From Pontederia crassipes (lineage: Eukaryota > Streptophyta > Magnoliopsida > Commelinales > Pontederiaceae): a DNA stretch of 64,000 nt. Below the pieces are notes generated by a model. It did no database searches. It was not told where the DNA came from and worked only from the letters and a program-made list of their open reading frames with translations. The translations under genes and the position numbers were made by a program. Position 1 is the stretch's first letter, and each line of letters starts with the position of its first letter. The stretch spans positions 73,174,118 through 73,238,117 of the forward strand of contig CM060190.1 of the NCBI GenBank assembly GCA_030549335.1. The letters run 5' to 3'. Shown piece by piece: positions 1 to 10,953 of the stretch.

Positions 1-111
1 TTGAACCTCGGATGAGGCATCATCTTCTTCCCACAATGGCTGGCTATAGTACAAAATCTATATAGAGCGTGCGGTATCATATACCAATGAACATAAAGGG
101 CGGCAGCCAAA

Positions 112-3100
112 TCAATTGTATCTTGCTAAGTTCCCTGAAGGACTTCTGTTCCATGAAAGGTATGAAGGATCCCCAAGTTTCCTGTAAAAATGGAATATCA
201 AACAACAATTAGATCCACTGGTGATTGATCTCTGGCTTTATAATTGCACAGAGATGCATATAAACCATTTTCTTGTGTACTGAAAAGTTAATCTTATGCG
301 CCATGACAGAAAATGGACAGCCTAAATTGGATTACTAGAAATATGCAAACATGACCAGACAATTTATTATGTAATTAATGCCCAGATGCATAAAATGGGC
401 CAAGACAACTCACTTGTTGAGAAGGCACATCAGAAATTTACCCTCGCCCTTCTGTTACCATGCCTGATTCTTTCAAATGTCGATTTATAGTGTAACTAAG
501 TCAGACAAAACGATCCAAGGGGGAGCATGTTTTCATCGTAGGAAAACCTAAACTCTGATAAGTTGTAAATGTTGTCATCAGGTGTTCCGGACAGTTCACA
601 ACTCATGCGGCTAAAAACCCTTGGGTCCTCAAGTCAATGTTTTCCCCGACACACTTAAAAAGCTCATGTACTACATGAGGTGGTACTTAGAATTCTATAT
701 CTACACTGAGCAATACATATGAAAATAGCCTTAAAAAGCTAACGTATTAGGGCCTAACCGATGTGAGCATGTCCTGCTTCCAGTGTAAAAAACACAATAA
801 TATATATTTTGAGGGGTATTATATATTTTTCTTGTTTACATGGATGTAGGACAGACTTGCATTTTCTAGGCCCATGGCTAAGGGCAACCTTAACAAGAAC
901 ATATGTCATCAGATAATATTAGCACTGAGATGTCATAGAACAGCCTCTCCAGATGAGGAGCCCAGAAAAAGTTAAGTTGCATGCCTGCCAATGAATCAGT
1001 TTTATGTTCAAGCTTCTAAGGATTAGACCAGATTCTAGTTCCAAAAAAATAAATATCATACTGAGATGCAAGTTTTCTGCCTTTTCTAGTGGTTTTAAGG
1101 TATATTCACAAGTGGGCACCTTAATGAAAAGTGATTTGTATTAACCAATATCAATAATTTAAACAAGCTATAGCTAAAAAACCTTTATCTTATCAAAAAG
1201 CAAAGCAACAGTTCTGGACCATTAACGATTTAACTTGTAAAATAGAATGTGCAGTCCTTACCTGGGTTTTATCAAATATATCAAAGCAAAGAACACTGCC
1301 AAAAATAGGCATAACCCTCCAATGGTCAGGTATGCGAGACCAAGGAAGTCATTTTTTCCCCCAAGCCAGGTTGTCGTAGAAAGGACCAACTTCTTCTTTC
1401 CATTGAAGCTGTAAGTGTTGTAATAATTCTTCAATGTCACAGTTATAGTATCATTTTCTTTCAAATCCTGCTCAATTCTCCCATACAACTTTCTGAATGT
1501 GGGAAGTGCAGCTGTACGCATCCAAACAATGAGATTTTCTTGCTTGTTCAACTGTGTGCAACAAAATTAACAGTCATCATCTGATGAATAAGAGGTAACA
1601 CCTTTGCTTAAAGAGAAGATGCAAACTGAAGAAGTATTACCAAGACACATGTATAATAAACAATTTTTTTTGGATAATTAGGACATCATTTGATGTCACT
1701 ATGAATAAGTCACATTTGTCATTAGCTAATCTTTACAGAAATATCGGAGGAGTCGAAACTTTTATTGCATCATCAGACCAATTGCACTCTTCTTTTCCAG
1801 CATTAGACTTTATTAAGCAAATAAGTACGAGAAAAGTGTAGAGACTCACAGGTAATGTTGAATTAAGACTTCCACCACCAATGAGAGAGCCATTTTGAAA
1901 GTTCCGAGGAAAGACATCACTTCCAAACTTGTGGTCTCTGTCACTCTTCCAGGATATTCCATTCGTGTTTACTGTTATATTTTTGCCAGAAACAGCAAAG
2001 CTGTATGTGTCATTAAACAAACTCCAAGCTATCAGGCCACATGGAACAATTGGAGAGCCATTTCCGCTTTCTGGATCACACCCATCAGTCTCATTTCCAT
2101 TCTTCGAACTCCTCAGTTGTGCATCGTTCCGGCTCTTCACATACCTGATTTGGAGTATTGTTACTAATATAACAAGTAAAGTTTTGCTTTTACATACTTT
2201 TTAGAGGGTTATAAAACTATGATAAAAAACTCCGCCTATATTTTATAGCCGGTCCCAAGCCCGAATAAAGGAGGAGGGTTGTGTTAGGCCCCGACAGCCA
2301 GCATAAAATCCTGTCGAATCTTATGAACATGGATCAACGAATATATAGAGCGGAATGGCGTATGATCCATGTAGCCGACCCCACCTAGTGGGATAAAGCT
2401 TTGTTGTTGTTGTTATATAAAACTATGATCAAAGGTTACGTAGGAAATTCATAATGGAATAATGTAAACCATACACAGAAGGCATATCTTCAGAAAGTGT
2501 CTTTGAACATACCTTCTATGGTTCTGGTAGAAGTTATCAAGTTCATAGTACACATAAATAGGCGAACTCATATCTTTTGGTACCTATAAGAAAGTAATGC
2601 CTGTTATTCTTGATGTGCTGCACTTATAAGAACACTCTAAGTAGAAATAGGGTATGGAAAACTTTCAATGTTACCCACATATCAAGCAAGTAAATGCTGA
2701 ATATACTTCCCCATAAAAAACCACAACCAAATAACATATAAAAGGAGATGGAAATACCGTAAGCGTTTTAGTGCAGGTCTTATCGATTGCAGGATTTTTT
2801 ATGTAGGCCACCTTATTATCAGTCATGTTAGCTGGTACGCACTCTGCGTCATACCGATGTACTATTTCAACAACCTAGCAAAGGAAAGCATAAGTAGTTA
2901 GCAACAAAGAGCTAAAACAAATATCAAAAGATTCCACCATTCAACTAATGGAAAATCTAACACTGACAGACCTTGTTCGATGTTATTAGTGATCCAATGC
3001 CTATTGGAACGAAGATGATACCTATAAGGAAGAACACAGAGATCACCTAGAAAAGGTGATGTTATTGCAGTCAGGTATACATGAAGGTGACTTCTAATCT

Positions 3101-3630
3101 TCAATTAAGACTCAGAGGGAAAAATGACAGAAGGACGTGCAACGACGAAGGTGTCTAAAGCTTACCCATTTCGGTGTAAGAATGGGTTTACATGCTGGGA
3201 GCTCCTGCTGAGTAAATCTTGAATCTGAACATCGCCAATAAAAACATCAACAAGATACAATAAGCAAGTGAAAGTAAGATACTGATAAGACTGTTTCCTA
3301 AAGCCTGCATCAAATTATGCTAACGAAAAGAAACATCAGAAATTGATAGGAATTCAGTTTTGGAATTAGCCATCGGAAATCAAAACAAGAATAATTTGGG
3401 GAAAAAATGAGGCACATAAATAATAAAAACCCGAGAAAGATGAAAGAGCAAGAGAGGGACTAGGAATCCAACTGTCAAAAGAAACGCCATCAAAAGGTAA
3501 ACGCAAGGGACAGGGAAAGATGTTATTCTGAAGGCATATTACATTTCGGCCGCTTGGTGTTGCTTCGCGACGTCGATCCATCGCCGGACCCCGAGCTCGA
3601 AGCAGGCGCAAAACCGTTCGTGTTACTCAT
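112..3630 (-). CDS. ALIS: ALA-interacting subunit (CDC50/LEM3 family), 8 exons, complete
   Basis: Exons read by hand on the minus strand: 3543-3630, 3166-3224, 2972-3046, 2758-2874, 2513-2583, 1850-2144, 1262-1551, 112-181. All have GT-AG introns and the frame closes to 354 residues, matching the roughly 350 of plant ALIS proteins. The start ATG opens MSNTNGFAPASSS, and the family motif KRPKYSRFTQQELPACKP spans exons 1-2. One membrane helix lies in exon 3 (VISVFFLIGIIFVPIGIGSL) and a second in exon 7 (LGLAYLTIGGLCLFLAVFFA). Between them is the lumenal ectodomain with Asn-X-Ser/Thr sites. Exon 8 carries the LGDPSYLSWNR tail. The family forms the beta subunit of P4-ATPase lipid flippases and is needed for their ER exit and activity. 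I see no defect. The last intron is about 1.1 kb and another holds a SINE. Which ALIS paralogue it is cannot be told. Confidence 0.95.
2224..2415 (+). mobile_element. Short retroposon (Au-SINE / RTE-tail-like) in an ALIS intron
   Basis: A 192-bp insert ending in a TTG-repeat tail, flanked by a perfect 14-bp target duplication (TATAAAACTATGAT at 2210-2223 and 2416-2429). Its 3' part (GACCCCACCTAGTGGGATAA then TTGTTG) resembles the 3' end I recall for plant Au-type SINEs and related LINE tails. A diverged second copy lies in the opposite orientation at 32742-32911. It lies wholly within the ALIS intron between 2145 and 2512, so it should not affect the protein. Confidence 0.75.
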
Positions 3631-5781
3631 CCCAAATCACGACAACGATAACAAAGGGCGCGCTGAAATATGTGATCTTGAAGGCCCAAATCGCCACTCC
3701 TTCTGGAACGAACAGAAAAAGCAGCGAGCTTTTCACCCAAAATTCCTCCCCCTTCTTTCCTTCTCAGGAATCGTGTTTCCCAAACAACTACTCAAAGGTC
3801 GATCTGTAATCGAAACCGAGGTAACACAAAATTCCTTCTTTTCACTCTTCCCTCGATGCCCTCTGGACGGGGGCAACGCAAGAAGATGGAGTTTCCAAAA
3901 ACTAAAAACGCAGAGATTGCTTCAAATCTTCTCCCGAAAAAAACACCGAAACAAAGCGGCCAACCTCCAGAGGAAAAGAGAGATTGGAAGAGACGTTCTT
4001 TTTGTACTGCCACTGCTCGTCGTTTGATGCAGAGACCGGGAGGAGAGATGGAAAGAAGCGTTCTTTGGCAGGCAAAGAAGAAAAGGACCAAGGGAGTCAA
4101 CAAAGAGAGGTGGAGGAGCAGGCGATTGAAATCCACCAACGCGGTGGCGGGCGAGGACGATCGCTTCAGCTTCGTGGAAGTCACCACCTTTCCCCTCTTT
4201 TCGTCTGCAGACCAAGTCCAACGTTGAAATCTCTATCTAATATCTACCCATCAATTCATCTAATCCATCATCACCACCTGTGAGGGGTTAGAAATCAGAA
4301 TTTAGAAGGATACACGTCATCTCTTTCCTTGAGTTCCCTTGTGCAGACGGTTTTAGCGATGGAATAAAAAATAAAGAGCTTTTTTTCTTACAAAAATCTA
4401 ATAATTTTTTATGTTCAATTTTGTATTATAAACTTGCGACGTCTTTAAACTTTATGGTAATTTTCACTTCAATTTTTTATTTAATTATATCCTTTCACGA
4501 ATTGCTCTCTGTTTCAATGCTTAAAAATAAAATGATAATAAATACTATAAAAACTAAAAATAAAAAATGATATTTGATATTAATAACTTGTCAAAATATT
4601 TTATTTTACTTTAAAAATGAACAATTCGTGGAGGATATCTTAGTTTGAAGGATTAAAAATTTAAAATGAAAATCGTGATTCAATATAATAAATTTATAAT
4701 TTATAATTAGACGTGAAATTTTCAAATGTTTACTGAAAATATATAATTGATCATACTTTCTTATGTTACTTGCTTTTTAATTTCGTTTTGAGGGAAAAAA
4801 TCTTAATTTGAATTTTGAACCTCACGCCGTGGAATTATTGTCCCTACTTCGTGGTTCGGATGCAATTATTATTTTTGTAAGAAGGACCCAAAAAACGTTT
4901 GTTTATGACATTGTTTGACGGTCAAACAAAGGGATGATGCAATTTGTCAAACTACGCGAGTCACAATTCATTACAATAAATAGTGCTTCTAGATCTTGAT
5001 CCATTTTAATTTACACATTTTTATTTTATTTTGCCTGGACATAATTACTATTTTTTATTAATAAACGTGGGATGGGAAATAGTCGCCAATCCAATCGGGT
5101 CAAAAATTATTTATTTTGTGGTCATTTCAACTCTATCGATCTTCTCGTAATAGTTATTAAAAATTAAATTTTACAACCAGACGATCATTAAAAATAGGAT
5201 GACCGTCTAGTTGAAGTACAAAATTTAATGATCGTTTTGAGAACATGAATAAAATTAGATGACTAAAATACTGAAAAACCCCCCAAAGAATACAAATTGA
5301 ATTAAGGCAATTCATTCCTCTAGAAGGAATGTCAGCAGAAGAAACTTAACAATTTTCGTAGATAAAAAGCTCATCCGACAAGGAATCAAAGAGTTGAATA
5401 AGAATGTAACAAAAAAAGTGATAATAATTGAATAAGAAGAAAAATAAATAAGGAATGAGATTTCGAGAAGCTTTAATGCTATCATCAACTTCACAACATG
5501 TCTACATAAACAACCAACTGCAGACACGAAAAAAGAGCAACCGCAGACAAAGATCAGCTTAACATTATGAAATTTTAATGGTATTGTCAAATACACATCC
5601 GCAGAGTGTCCACTCAGAGGAGTAAACATGCTATAATTGATATTATGTAGAAGGCTGCTTATCTATATCAAAGCTTCAAAATAAATAGATTTTGATCCAA
5701 CACGTTGGAAGATGGAGACAAACATTCTCTGCAGGTGCTCGTTGGAGAGATTTATATAGTCCTTATGATGCTCCATGATGA
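3631..5781. other. ALIS upstream region and AT-rich intergenic DNA
   Basis: 3631-4250 is the likely 5' UTR and promoter of ALIS. It is moderately GC-rich with overlapping open frames on both strands that resemble no protein I know. 4320-5780 is AT-rich with no gene I can support. The end nearest 5781 is probably the 3' UTR of the dihydroneopterin aldolase remnant. Confidence 0.5.
5162..5229. repeat. Short imperfect hairpin
   Basis: The arm at 5162-5188 (containing ACAACCAGACGATCAT) is roughly the reverse complement of 5199-5229 (containing ATGACCGTCTAGTTG), separated by about 10 nt. It could be a MITE remnant. No mature small RNA can be inferred. Confidence 0.4.
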
Positions 5782-5889
5782 TCAAGGCTGTTTGTTCTTG
5801 TATCTAAATATTTCAACACCTAAATAGTCGATGGTGCCAGGAACAGCAACATGAGGTTTTCCAACCTTTACTCTCACAGCAGATATCTG

Positions 5890-6369
5890 TGATGGGAAAA
5901 TCCGAGAACAAGGAGAGAAGATCGCAGAGAGATTGCAGAAAAATAGAGGAGACACACGAAATTACCCAGGTTCACCCTTGAGATGAGGGCTACGTCCTGC
6001 AAAGAGGTTCCACTATATCGTTTAGGTTTACAGCCGCCACGTCAAAATTACATCAGAAATTAGGCTATTAATAGCCTCTCCAAACCGGGTTTAAAACCCA
6101 AACAAACAGAGAAAAAACTTAATCCGAACCACACGGGCCGGCTAAACAAAAGCCCAAAACCCGTCTAGGTTTCGGGGGCGCTGCCCCCGAACCCCCGCCC
6201 GCTCACCGGTGAGCGGGACCGCCATCGGGGGGCGGGGCCCCCCGAACCCCCCCTTTCATTCGTACGCCAGCAATACTGTTAATTGGGTAATACTCAGATT
6301 CCCCTAAGCTCACGTGGGCGAACCCGGTGTGAGAAACAAGGGGCCCTGAAGTATTCACCAACTCTAACA
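5890..6369 (-). repeat. 3' LTR of the young copia element
   Basis: 480 bp, TG...CA on the plus strand as shown, near-identical to 10474-10953. It contains a GC-rich block (about 6170-6255) with a perfect palindrome at 6198-6217. Confidence 0.96.
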
Positions 6370-6380
6370 TTCTCCCACTT
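6370..6380 (-). other. Polypurine tract of the young copia element
   Basis: On the minus strand AAGTGGGAGAA lies directly 5' of the 3' LTR, where second-strand priming is expected. Confidence 0.75.
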
Positions 6381-6523
6381 GGTGAATACTTCACACCAAT
6401 GAGAGCCTTGCCAGCAACATTCTTCTTCAATCCGACAGCAGTAGAGCACCACTCAAACTTTACACCTGTAACTGCTTTAGTCAGAAAATCAGAACTATTC
6501 TCTGTTGTATCAACCTTTTCAAG

Positions 6524-9500
6524 CTAAACCTCTTTCTTTTCCACCTTTTCCCGAATAAAGTGGTATTGGATGTCAATATGCTTTGTGCGTGAGTGAAATG
6601 CGGGATTCTTAGCTAACTGAATAGCACCTTGATTATCACATCTCACCTCTATAGCACCTTGCTCAAATCCGAGCTCCAAGCACAATCGTCGTAGCCATAT
6701 GGCCTCTTTTGCAGCATGAGTAAGAGCCATATATTCTGCTTCTGTAGAAGAAAGTGCTACCACGCTTTGTCTCTTGCTCATCCAACTTAGTGCAGCCCCA
6801 AATAAAGTAAAAACATATCCGCTAGTGGACCGTCTACTATCAATGTCTCCACCCCAATCAGCATCTACATGGCCCACAATATCAAGCATCTTTCCTTTTC
6901 CCGCACCTTCAAAGCACAAAGCAAAATCTGAAGTTCCACGAAGGTACCTGAAAACTCTCTTGATAGCATTCCAATGTTCCCTGCCTGGGTTAGACATATA
7001 CCGACTCAAGACTCCCACTGCTTGGGCTATATCTGGACGCGTGCAAACCATGGCGTACATCAAGCTGCCCACTGCACTTGCATATGGCACACAGTCCATC
7101 TCTTCGGCTTCTTCATCCGTCTTCGGGCATTGCTCTGCAGAAAGTTTGGTTCCTAGAGACATAGGAGTACCCACTGGCTTGCAGTCTGACATGTTAAATT
7201 TCTTCAACACTTCTTTTATGTACTTCTCCTGTCCTAGCCACAACTTTCTCTTCTGACGATCCCTTCTAATCTGCATACCCAAAATAAAATTCGCTGGTCC
7301 CAAGTCTTTCATCTCAAACTTCTTGGCCAACAAACCCTTCACTGAATTCACCATCTTCATACTGTTTCCAATCAGCAACATGTCATCCACATACAGTGTA
7401 AGAATGACAAACTGATCTCCAACTCTCTTCACATAAACACAATGATCTGAATCTGAACGTACAAACTTGAGTTCGAGCATGTACGTATCAAACTTCTGGT
7501 ACCACATCCTTGGCGACTGCTTCAATCCATACAAAGACTTCTTCAATTTGCACACCAACTTCTCTTTACCTTGAACCTCAAAGCCTTCTGGTTGTCTCAT
7601 ATATATCTCTTCCTCCAAGTCCCCATGAAGGAATGCCGTCTTCACATCCATCTGCTCTACCTCAAGATTATATGCTGCTGCCAGAGATAGAACAAATCTA
7701 ATTGAAGTCATTTTCGCCACGGGAGAAAAAATCTCATCATAGTCGACTCCCTCAACCTGAGAGTACCCTTTAGCTACCAGCCTCGCCTTGTACTTCTCTA
7801 CAGACCCATCCGGTTTCAGCTTTCGTTTGAACACCCATTTGCAACCAATTGCCTTTCTATCCTTAGGCAATTTACACAAACTCCATGTTTCATTCTTATC
7901 CAGTGACTGCATCTCATCTGCCATAGCAAGCTCCCACTGATTTGCATCATCCATAGACCTTGCATCTTTTACAGAACTAGGTTCTTCTCCGATGATGCTC
8001 AAAGCATGAAACGAACTCAGAGCACTAAGAGAGTATCTCAAAGGTGCTCTTCTTTCTCGTGTCGATCTCCTGAGAACTGGTATGGTAGTACCAATATCTG
8101 GGTCTTCATCTGAATCTGCATCTTCAACTTCATTAACCGAGTCCTCTTGATCCGGTTCTATAACAGACTCAACTGAAGTATCTTGTGCATCCACTTCTGA
8201 AGTTTCAGAATCAGAATCTTCTTCAAGCACTACCACTTTCTTATGTTCATCACCTTTTTGAACTTCAACTTGGGAACGTGATTCACGGAAAACAACATCC
8301 CTGCTGTAAACAATAGTCCTTGACTTTGGATTCCACAGTTTGTAGCCCTTGATCCCTTCCTTGTATCCGACAAATATGTTCTTTTCAGATTTACTATCAA
8401 GCTTACCCCGCTTTTCCTTGGGTATATGAACATATGCGTCACATCCGAACACCCGAACATGAGACAAATTTGGCTTCTTCCCAAACATTGCCTCATAAGG
8501 TGTCTGATCCTTCACTGATGAGGTCGGTGAGCGGTTCTTCAGGTAGTTTGCTGTGGCTATAGCTTCTGCCCAGAATTCTTGCCCCAATTCAGCCCAACTC
8601 AGCATACATCTGGCCTTCTCTATGAGTGACCGATTTAACCTTTCAGCTACTCCATTCTGCTCAGGTGTATATGGAGTTGTCTTCTGCCTAGCAATACCAT
8701 TATCCACGCAGAAATGCTCAAACTTATCTGAACAAAATTCACCTCCATTATCTGTACGAAGGACCTTGATCTTGCAGCTCAATTGATTTTCCACTAAAAC
8801 TTTAAATTCTCGAAACTTATCGAATACATCTGATTTATTCTTGATAAAATAAATCCAACTGTATCTCGAAAAATCATCTATAAAAGAAACATAGTACCTG
8901 GACCCTCCAATAGATGGAGTCGGAGTTGGTCCAAAGACATCACTATGAATTAGTTCGAGAATCTTCGTTGCTCTTGAACCTGTGTGTTGAAAACTGACTC
9001 GGTTCTGTTTTCCATGGAGGCAATGTTCACAGAACCCGAAGCCCACAGAACAATCCGGAACTCCTTCTACCATCTGACTTGATGCTATAGTGGAGAGTCC
9101 TTTTTCACTGATATGGCCTAATCTCCGATGCCACAACATAGATTTGCTGTCTTCATCTTCTTTGGCCTCTTCAGAAATAAATCCGCAGCCCACAGATATT
9201 GTCTCTCCGAGCAACTTGTACAACGTGCCATAGCGAACCCCTCGTGCAATTACAATCGACCCTCTGATCATCTTGCACGAATCCTTATCGCAATTGAATA
9301 TAACACCCGAGTCAGCCATTGTACCAACAGATAATAAACTCCTGCTCATAAGTGGTATATGCATCACATCTGGTAGAGTCTTCACCGTGCCATCATTCAT
9401 CCTCAACTTCACCCTACCACGTCCAACAATCTGAACCGCAGTGTCATCTCCGAGCATGACATCCCCACCATTATACTCCTCATATTCACAGAACCAGTGT

Positions 9501-10426
9501 TTATGAGGCGTCATGTGGTACGAAGCACCAGTGTCGATAAGCCATACATCTTTATCTGACTGTGCCGTACATGCAGAAGCCACATACATATCTCCTGCCT
9601 CAGCCTCCTTTTTGTCCGAGGTTGACTCAGCTTCTTTCTTATGAACCGGCTTGTTTTTGCAATCTCGCTTCAGATGGCCCCACTCTTGACATCTCCAGCA
9701 TTGCACCTTCTTATCCTTACTCTTCGAACGCCCACGAGATTTGGATCTCCCTCTCTGATTTTGATTCCTTTCTGGTTGCCTTCCTCTGGCCGCCAGCGCC
9801 TCTTTACCAGAACTTGCTGATCCCTTTCTCCGTATTTCCTCTGATAACAAGGCAGCACATACACTTTCATACGAAAGTTCTTTATCCCCGCCACCAATCA
9901 CAACAATCAGATTGTCCCATGAATCCGGCAGCGAACAGAGCAATGTTATTGCCTTATCATCATCTTGAAACTTAACACCGATTAATACAAGTTGACTGAT
10001 CACCGTGTTAAAGTTATAAAGATGGGTAGAAAATGAGTCACCCTCCTGCATCCGAAGATTGTACAATTTCTTCCTCAGAAATAACTTGTTAACCAACGAC
10101 TTACTTTGATATAGGGATTCCAACTTCCTCCACAGATCTCTGGCAGTAGGTTCGCCCATCACATTCGTAAGAATTGAATCCGCGAGACACAGCCGAATCA
10201 AACCCTTCGCCTTTCTATCAATCCGATCCCACTCTTCGATCGCCTTTGGATCTGCCTGACTGGAGGAAGCCTCGTCCGCGACCTTCGCCGCCTCCATGCC
10301 TGGTCTCTCCTTCTCGATTGCCGTCCAAAGATCTCGATCACAAAGGAGATCCTCCATCTTCATCTTCCAGAGATCAAACCGTGTTCCATCAAATTTTTCT
10401 ATCTCGATTCGCGATCCTCCTGACAT
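6524..10426 (-). CDS. Copia gag-pol polyprotein with an early C-terminal stop
   Basis: 1,300 residues in one frame from MSGGSRIEIEKFDG. In order: gag (about 1-230), zinc knuckle CWRCQEWGHLKRDC (about 240), aspartic protease DTGASYHM (about 300), pre-integrase LWHRRLGH (about 430), integrase core with TDNGGEF, reverse transcriptase with YVDDMLL, and RNase H with DADWGGD and SSTEAEYMA. The frame ends at a TAG at 6524. The same frame continues recognisably downstream for about 60 more codons in the usual copia C-terminus, so the stop looks premature. CAG to TAG is the simplest origin. It is the only lesion I could see. The ATG is about 35 bp inside the 5' LTR, typical of Tork-type elements. The protein acts in virus-like particles of the element and has no host role. 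Confidence 0.95.
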   Translation of the reverse strand: MSGGSRIEIEKFDGTRFDLWKMKMEDLLCDRDLWTAIEKERPGMEAAKVADEASSSQADPKAIEEWDRIDRKAKGLIRLCLADSILTNVMGEPTARDLWRKLESLYQSKSLVNKLFLRKKLYNLRMQEGDSFSTHLYNFNTVISQLVLIGVKFQDDDKAITLLCSLPDSWDNLIVVIGGGDKELSYESVCAALLSEEIRRKGSASSGKEALAARGRQPERNQNQRGRSKSRGRSKSKDKKVQCWRCQEWGHLKRDCKNKPVHKKEAESTSDKKEAEAGDMYVASACTAQSDKDVWLIDTGASYHMTPHKHWFCEYEEYNGGDVMLGDDTAVQIVGRGRVKLRMNDGTVKTLPDVMHIPLMSRSLLSVGTMADSGVIFNCDKDSCKMIRGSIVIARGVRYGTLYKLLGETISVGCGFISEEAKEDEDSKSMLWHRRLGHISEKGLSTIASSQMVEGVPDCSVGFGFCEHCLHGKQNRVSFQHTGSRATKILELIHSDVFGPTPTPSIGGSRYYVSFIDDFSRYSWIYFIKNKSDVFDKFREFKVLVENQLSCKIKVLRTDNGGEFCSDKFEHFCVDNGIARQKTTPYTPEQNGVAERLNRSLIEKARCMLSWAELGQEFWAEAIATANYLKNRSPTSSVKDQTPYEAMFGKKPNLSHVRVFGCDAYVHIPKEKRGKLDSKSEKNIFVGYKEGIKGYKLWNPKSRTIVYSRDVVFRESRSQVEVQKGDEHKKVVVLEEDSDSETSEVDAQDTSVESVIEPDQEDSVNEVEDADSDEDPDIGTTIPVLRRSTRERRAPLRYSLSALSSFHALSIIGEEPSSVKDARSMDDANQWELAMADEMQSLDKNETWSLCKLPKDRKAIGCKWVFKRKLKPDGSVEKYKARLVAKGYSQVEGVDYDEIFSPVAKMTSIRFVLSLAAAYNLEVEQMDVKTAFLHGDLEEEIYMRQPEGFEVQGKEKLVCKLKKSLYGLKQSPRMWYQKFDTYMLELKFVRSDSDHCVYVKRVGDQFVILTLYVDDMLLIGNSMKMVNSVKGLLAKKFEMKDLGPANFILGMQIRRDRQKRKLWLGQEKYIKEVLKKFNMSDCKPVGTPMSLGTKLSAEQCPKTDEEAEEMDCVPYASAVGSLMYAMVCTRPDIAQAVGVLSRYMSNPGREHWNAIKRVFRYLRGTSDFALCFEGAGKGKMLDIVGHVDADWGGDIDSRRSTSGYVFTLFGAALSWMSKRQSVVALSSTEAEYMALTHAAKEAIWLRRLCLELGFEQGAIEVRCDNQGAIQLAKNPAFHSRTKHIDIQYHFIREKVEKKEV

Positions 10427-10459
10427 CTCGAATAAACCCTAATTCCTCGAACAACCTGT

Positions 10460-10471
10460 GCTCTGATACCA
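10460..10471 (-). other. Primer-binding site (initiator tRNA-Met)
   Basis: On the minus strand TGGTATCAGAGC lies two bases inside the 5' LTR end. It is complementary to the 3' end of plant initiator tRNA-Met and is the standard copia primer site. Confidence 0.93.
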
Positions 10472-10473
10472 AT

Positions 10474-10953
10474 TGATGGGAAAATCCGAGAACAAGGAGA
10501 GAAGATCGCAGAGAGATTGCAGAAAAATAGAGGAGACACACGAAATTACCCAGGTTCACCCTTGAGATGAGGGCTACGTCCTGCAAAGAGGTTCCACTAT
10601 ATCGTTTAGGTTTACAGCCGCCACGTCAAAATTACATCAGAAATTAGGCTATTAATAGCCTCTCCAAACCGGGTTTAAAACCCAAACAAACAGAGAAAAA
10701 ACTTAATCCGAACCACACGGGCCGGCTAAACAAAAGCCCAAAACCCGTCTAGGTTTCGGGGGCGCTGCCCCCGAACCCCCGCCCGCTCACCGGTGAGCGG
10801 GACCGCCATCGGGGGGCGGGGCCCCCCGAACCCCCCCTTTCATTCGTACGCCAGCAATACTGTTAATTGGGTAATACTCAGATTCCCCTAAGCTCACGTG
10901 GGCGAACCCGGTGTGAGAAACAAGAGGCCCTGAAGTATTCACCAACTCTAACA
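10474..10953 (-). repeat. 5' LTR of the young copia element
   Basis: 480 bp, one visible mismatch to 5890-6369. It holds the element promoter; the exact TATA and R/U5 boundaries were not resolved. The perfect palindrome recurs at 10782-10801. Confidence 0.96.

Larger units (their letters stand above)
5890..10953 (-). mobile_element. Ty1/copia LTR retrotransposon, full length, very young
   Basis: A 5,064-bp element with two 480-bp direct LTRs (5890-6369 and 10474-10953), each in TG...CA form, and a 5-bp target duplication ATCTG at 5885-5889 and 10954-10958. Transcription runs on the minus strand, so the 5' LTR is the high-coordinate one. A primer-binding site for initiator tRNA-Met and a polypurine tract adjoin the LTRs. 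By eye the LTRs differ at one position only (GGGG versus GAGG near 6343/10927). Gag and pol lie in one long frame ending in an early stop. The protein order protease, integrase, reverse transcriptase, RNase H defines Ty1/copia, and the protein resembles TNT1-type (Tork) elements. Confidence 0.97.

Noticed and set aside
3554..4283. ORFs of 99-157 codons upstream of ALIS on both strands
   Set aside because: They overlap the ALIS first exon and 5' UTR and each other; no similarity to any family I know.
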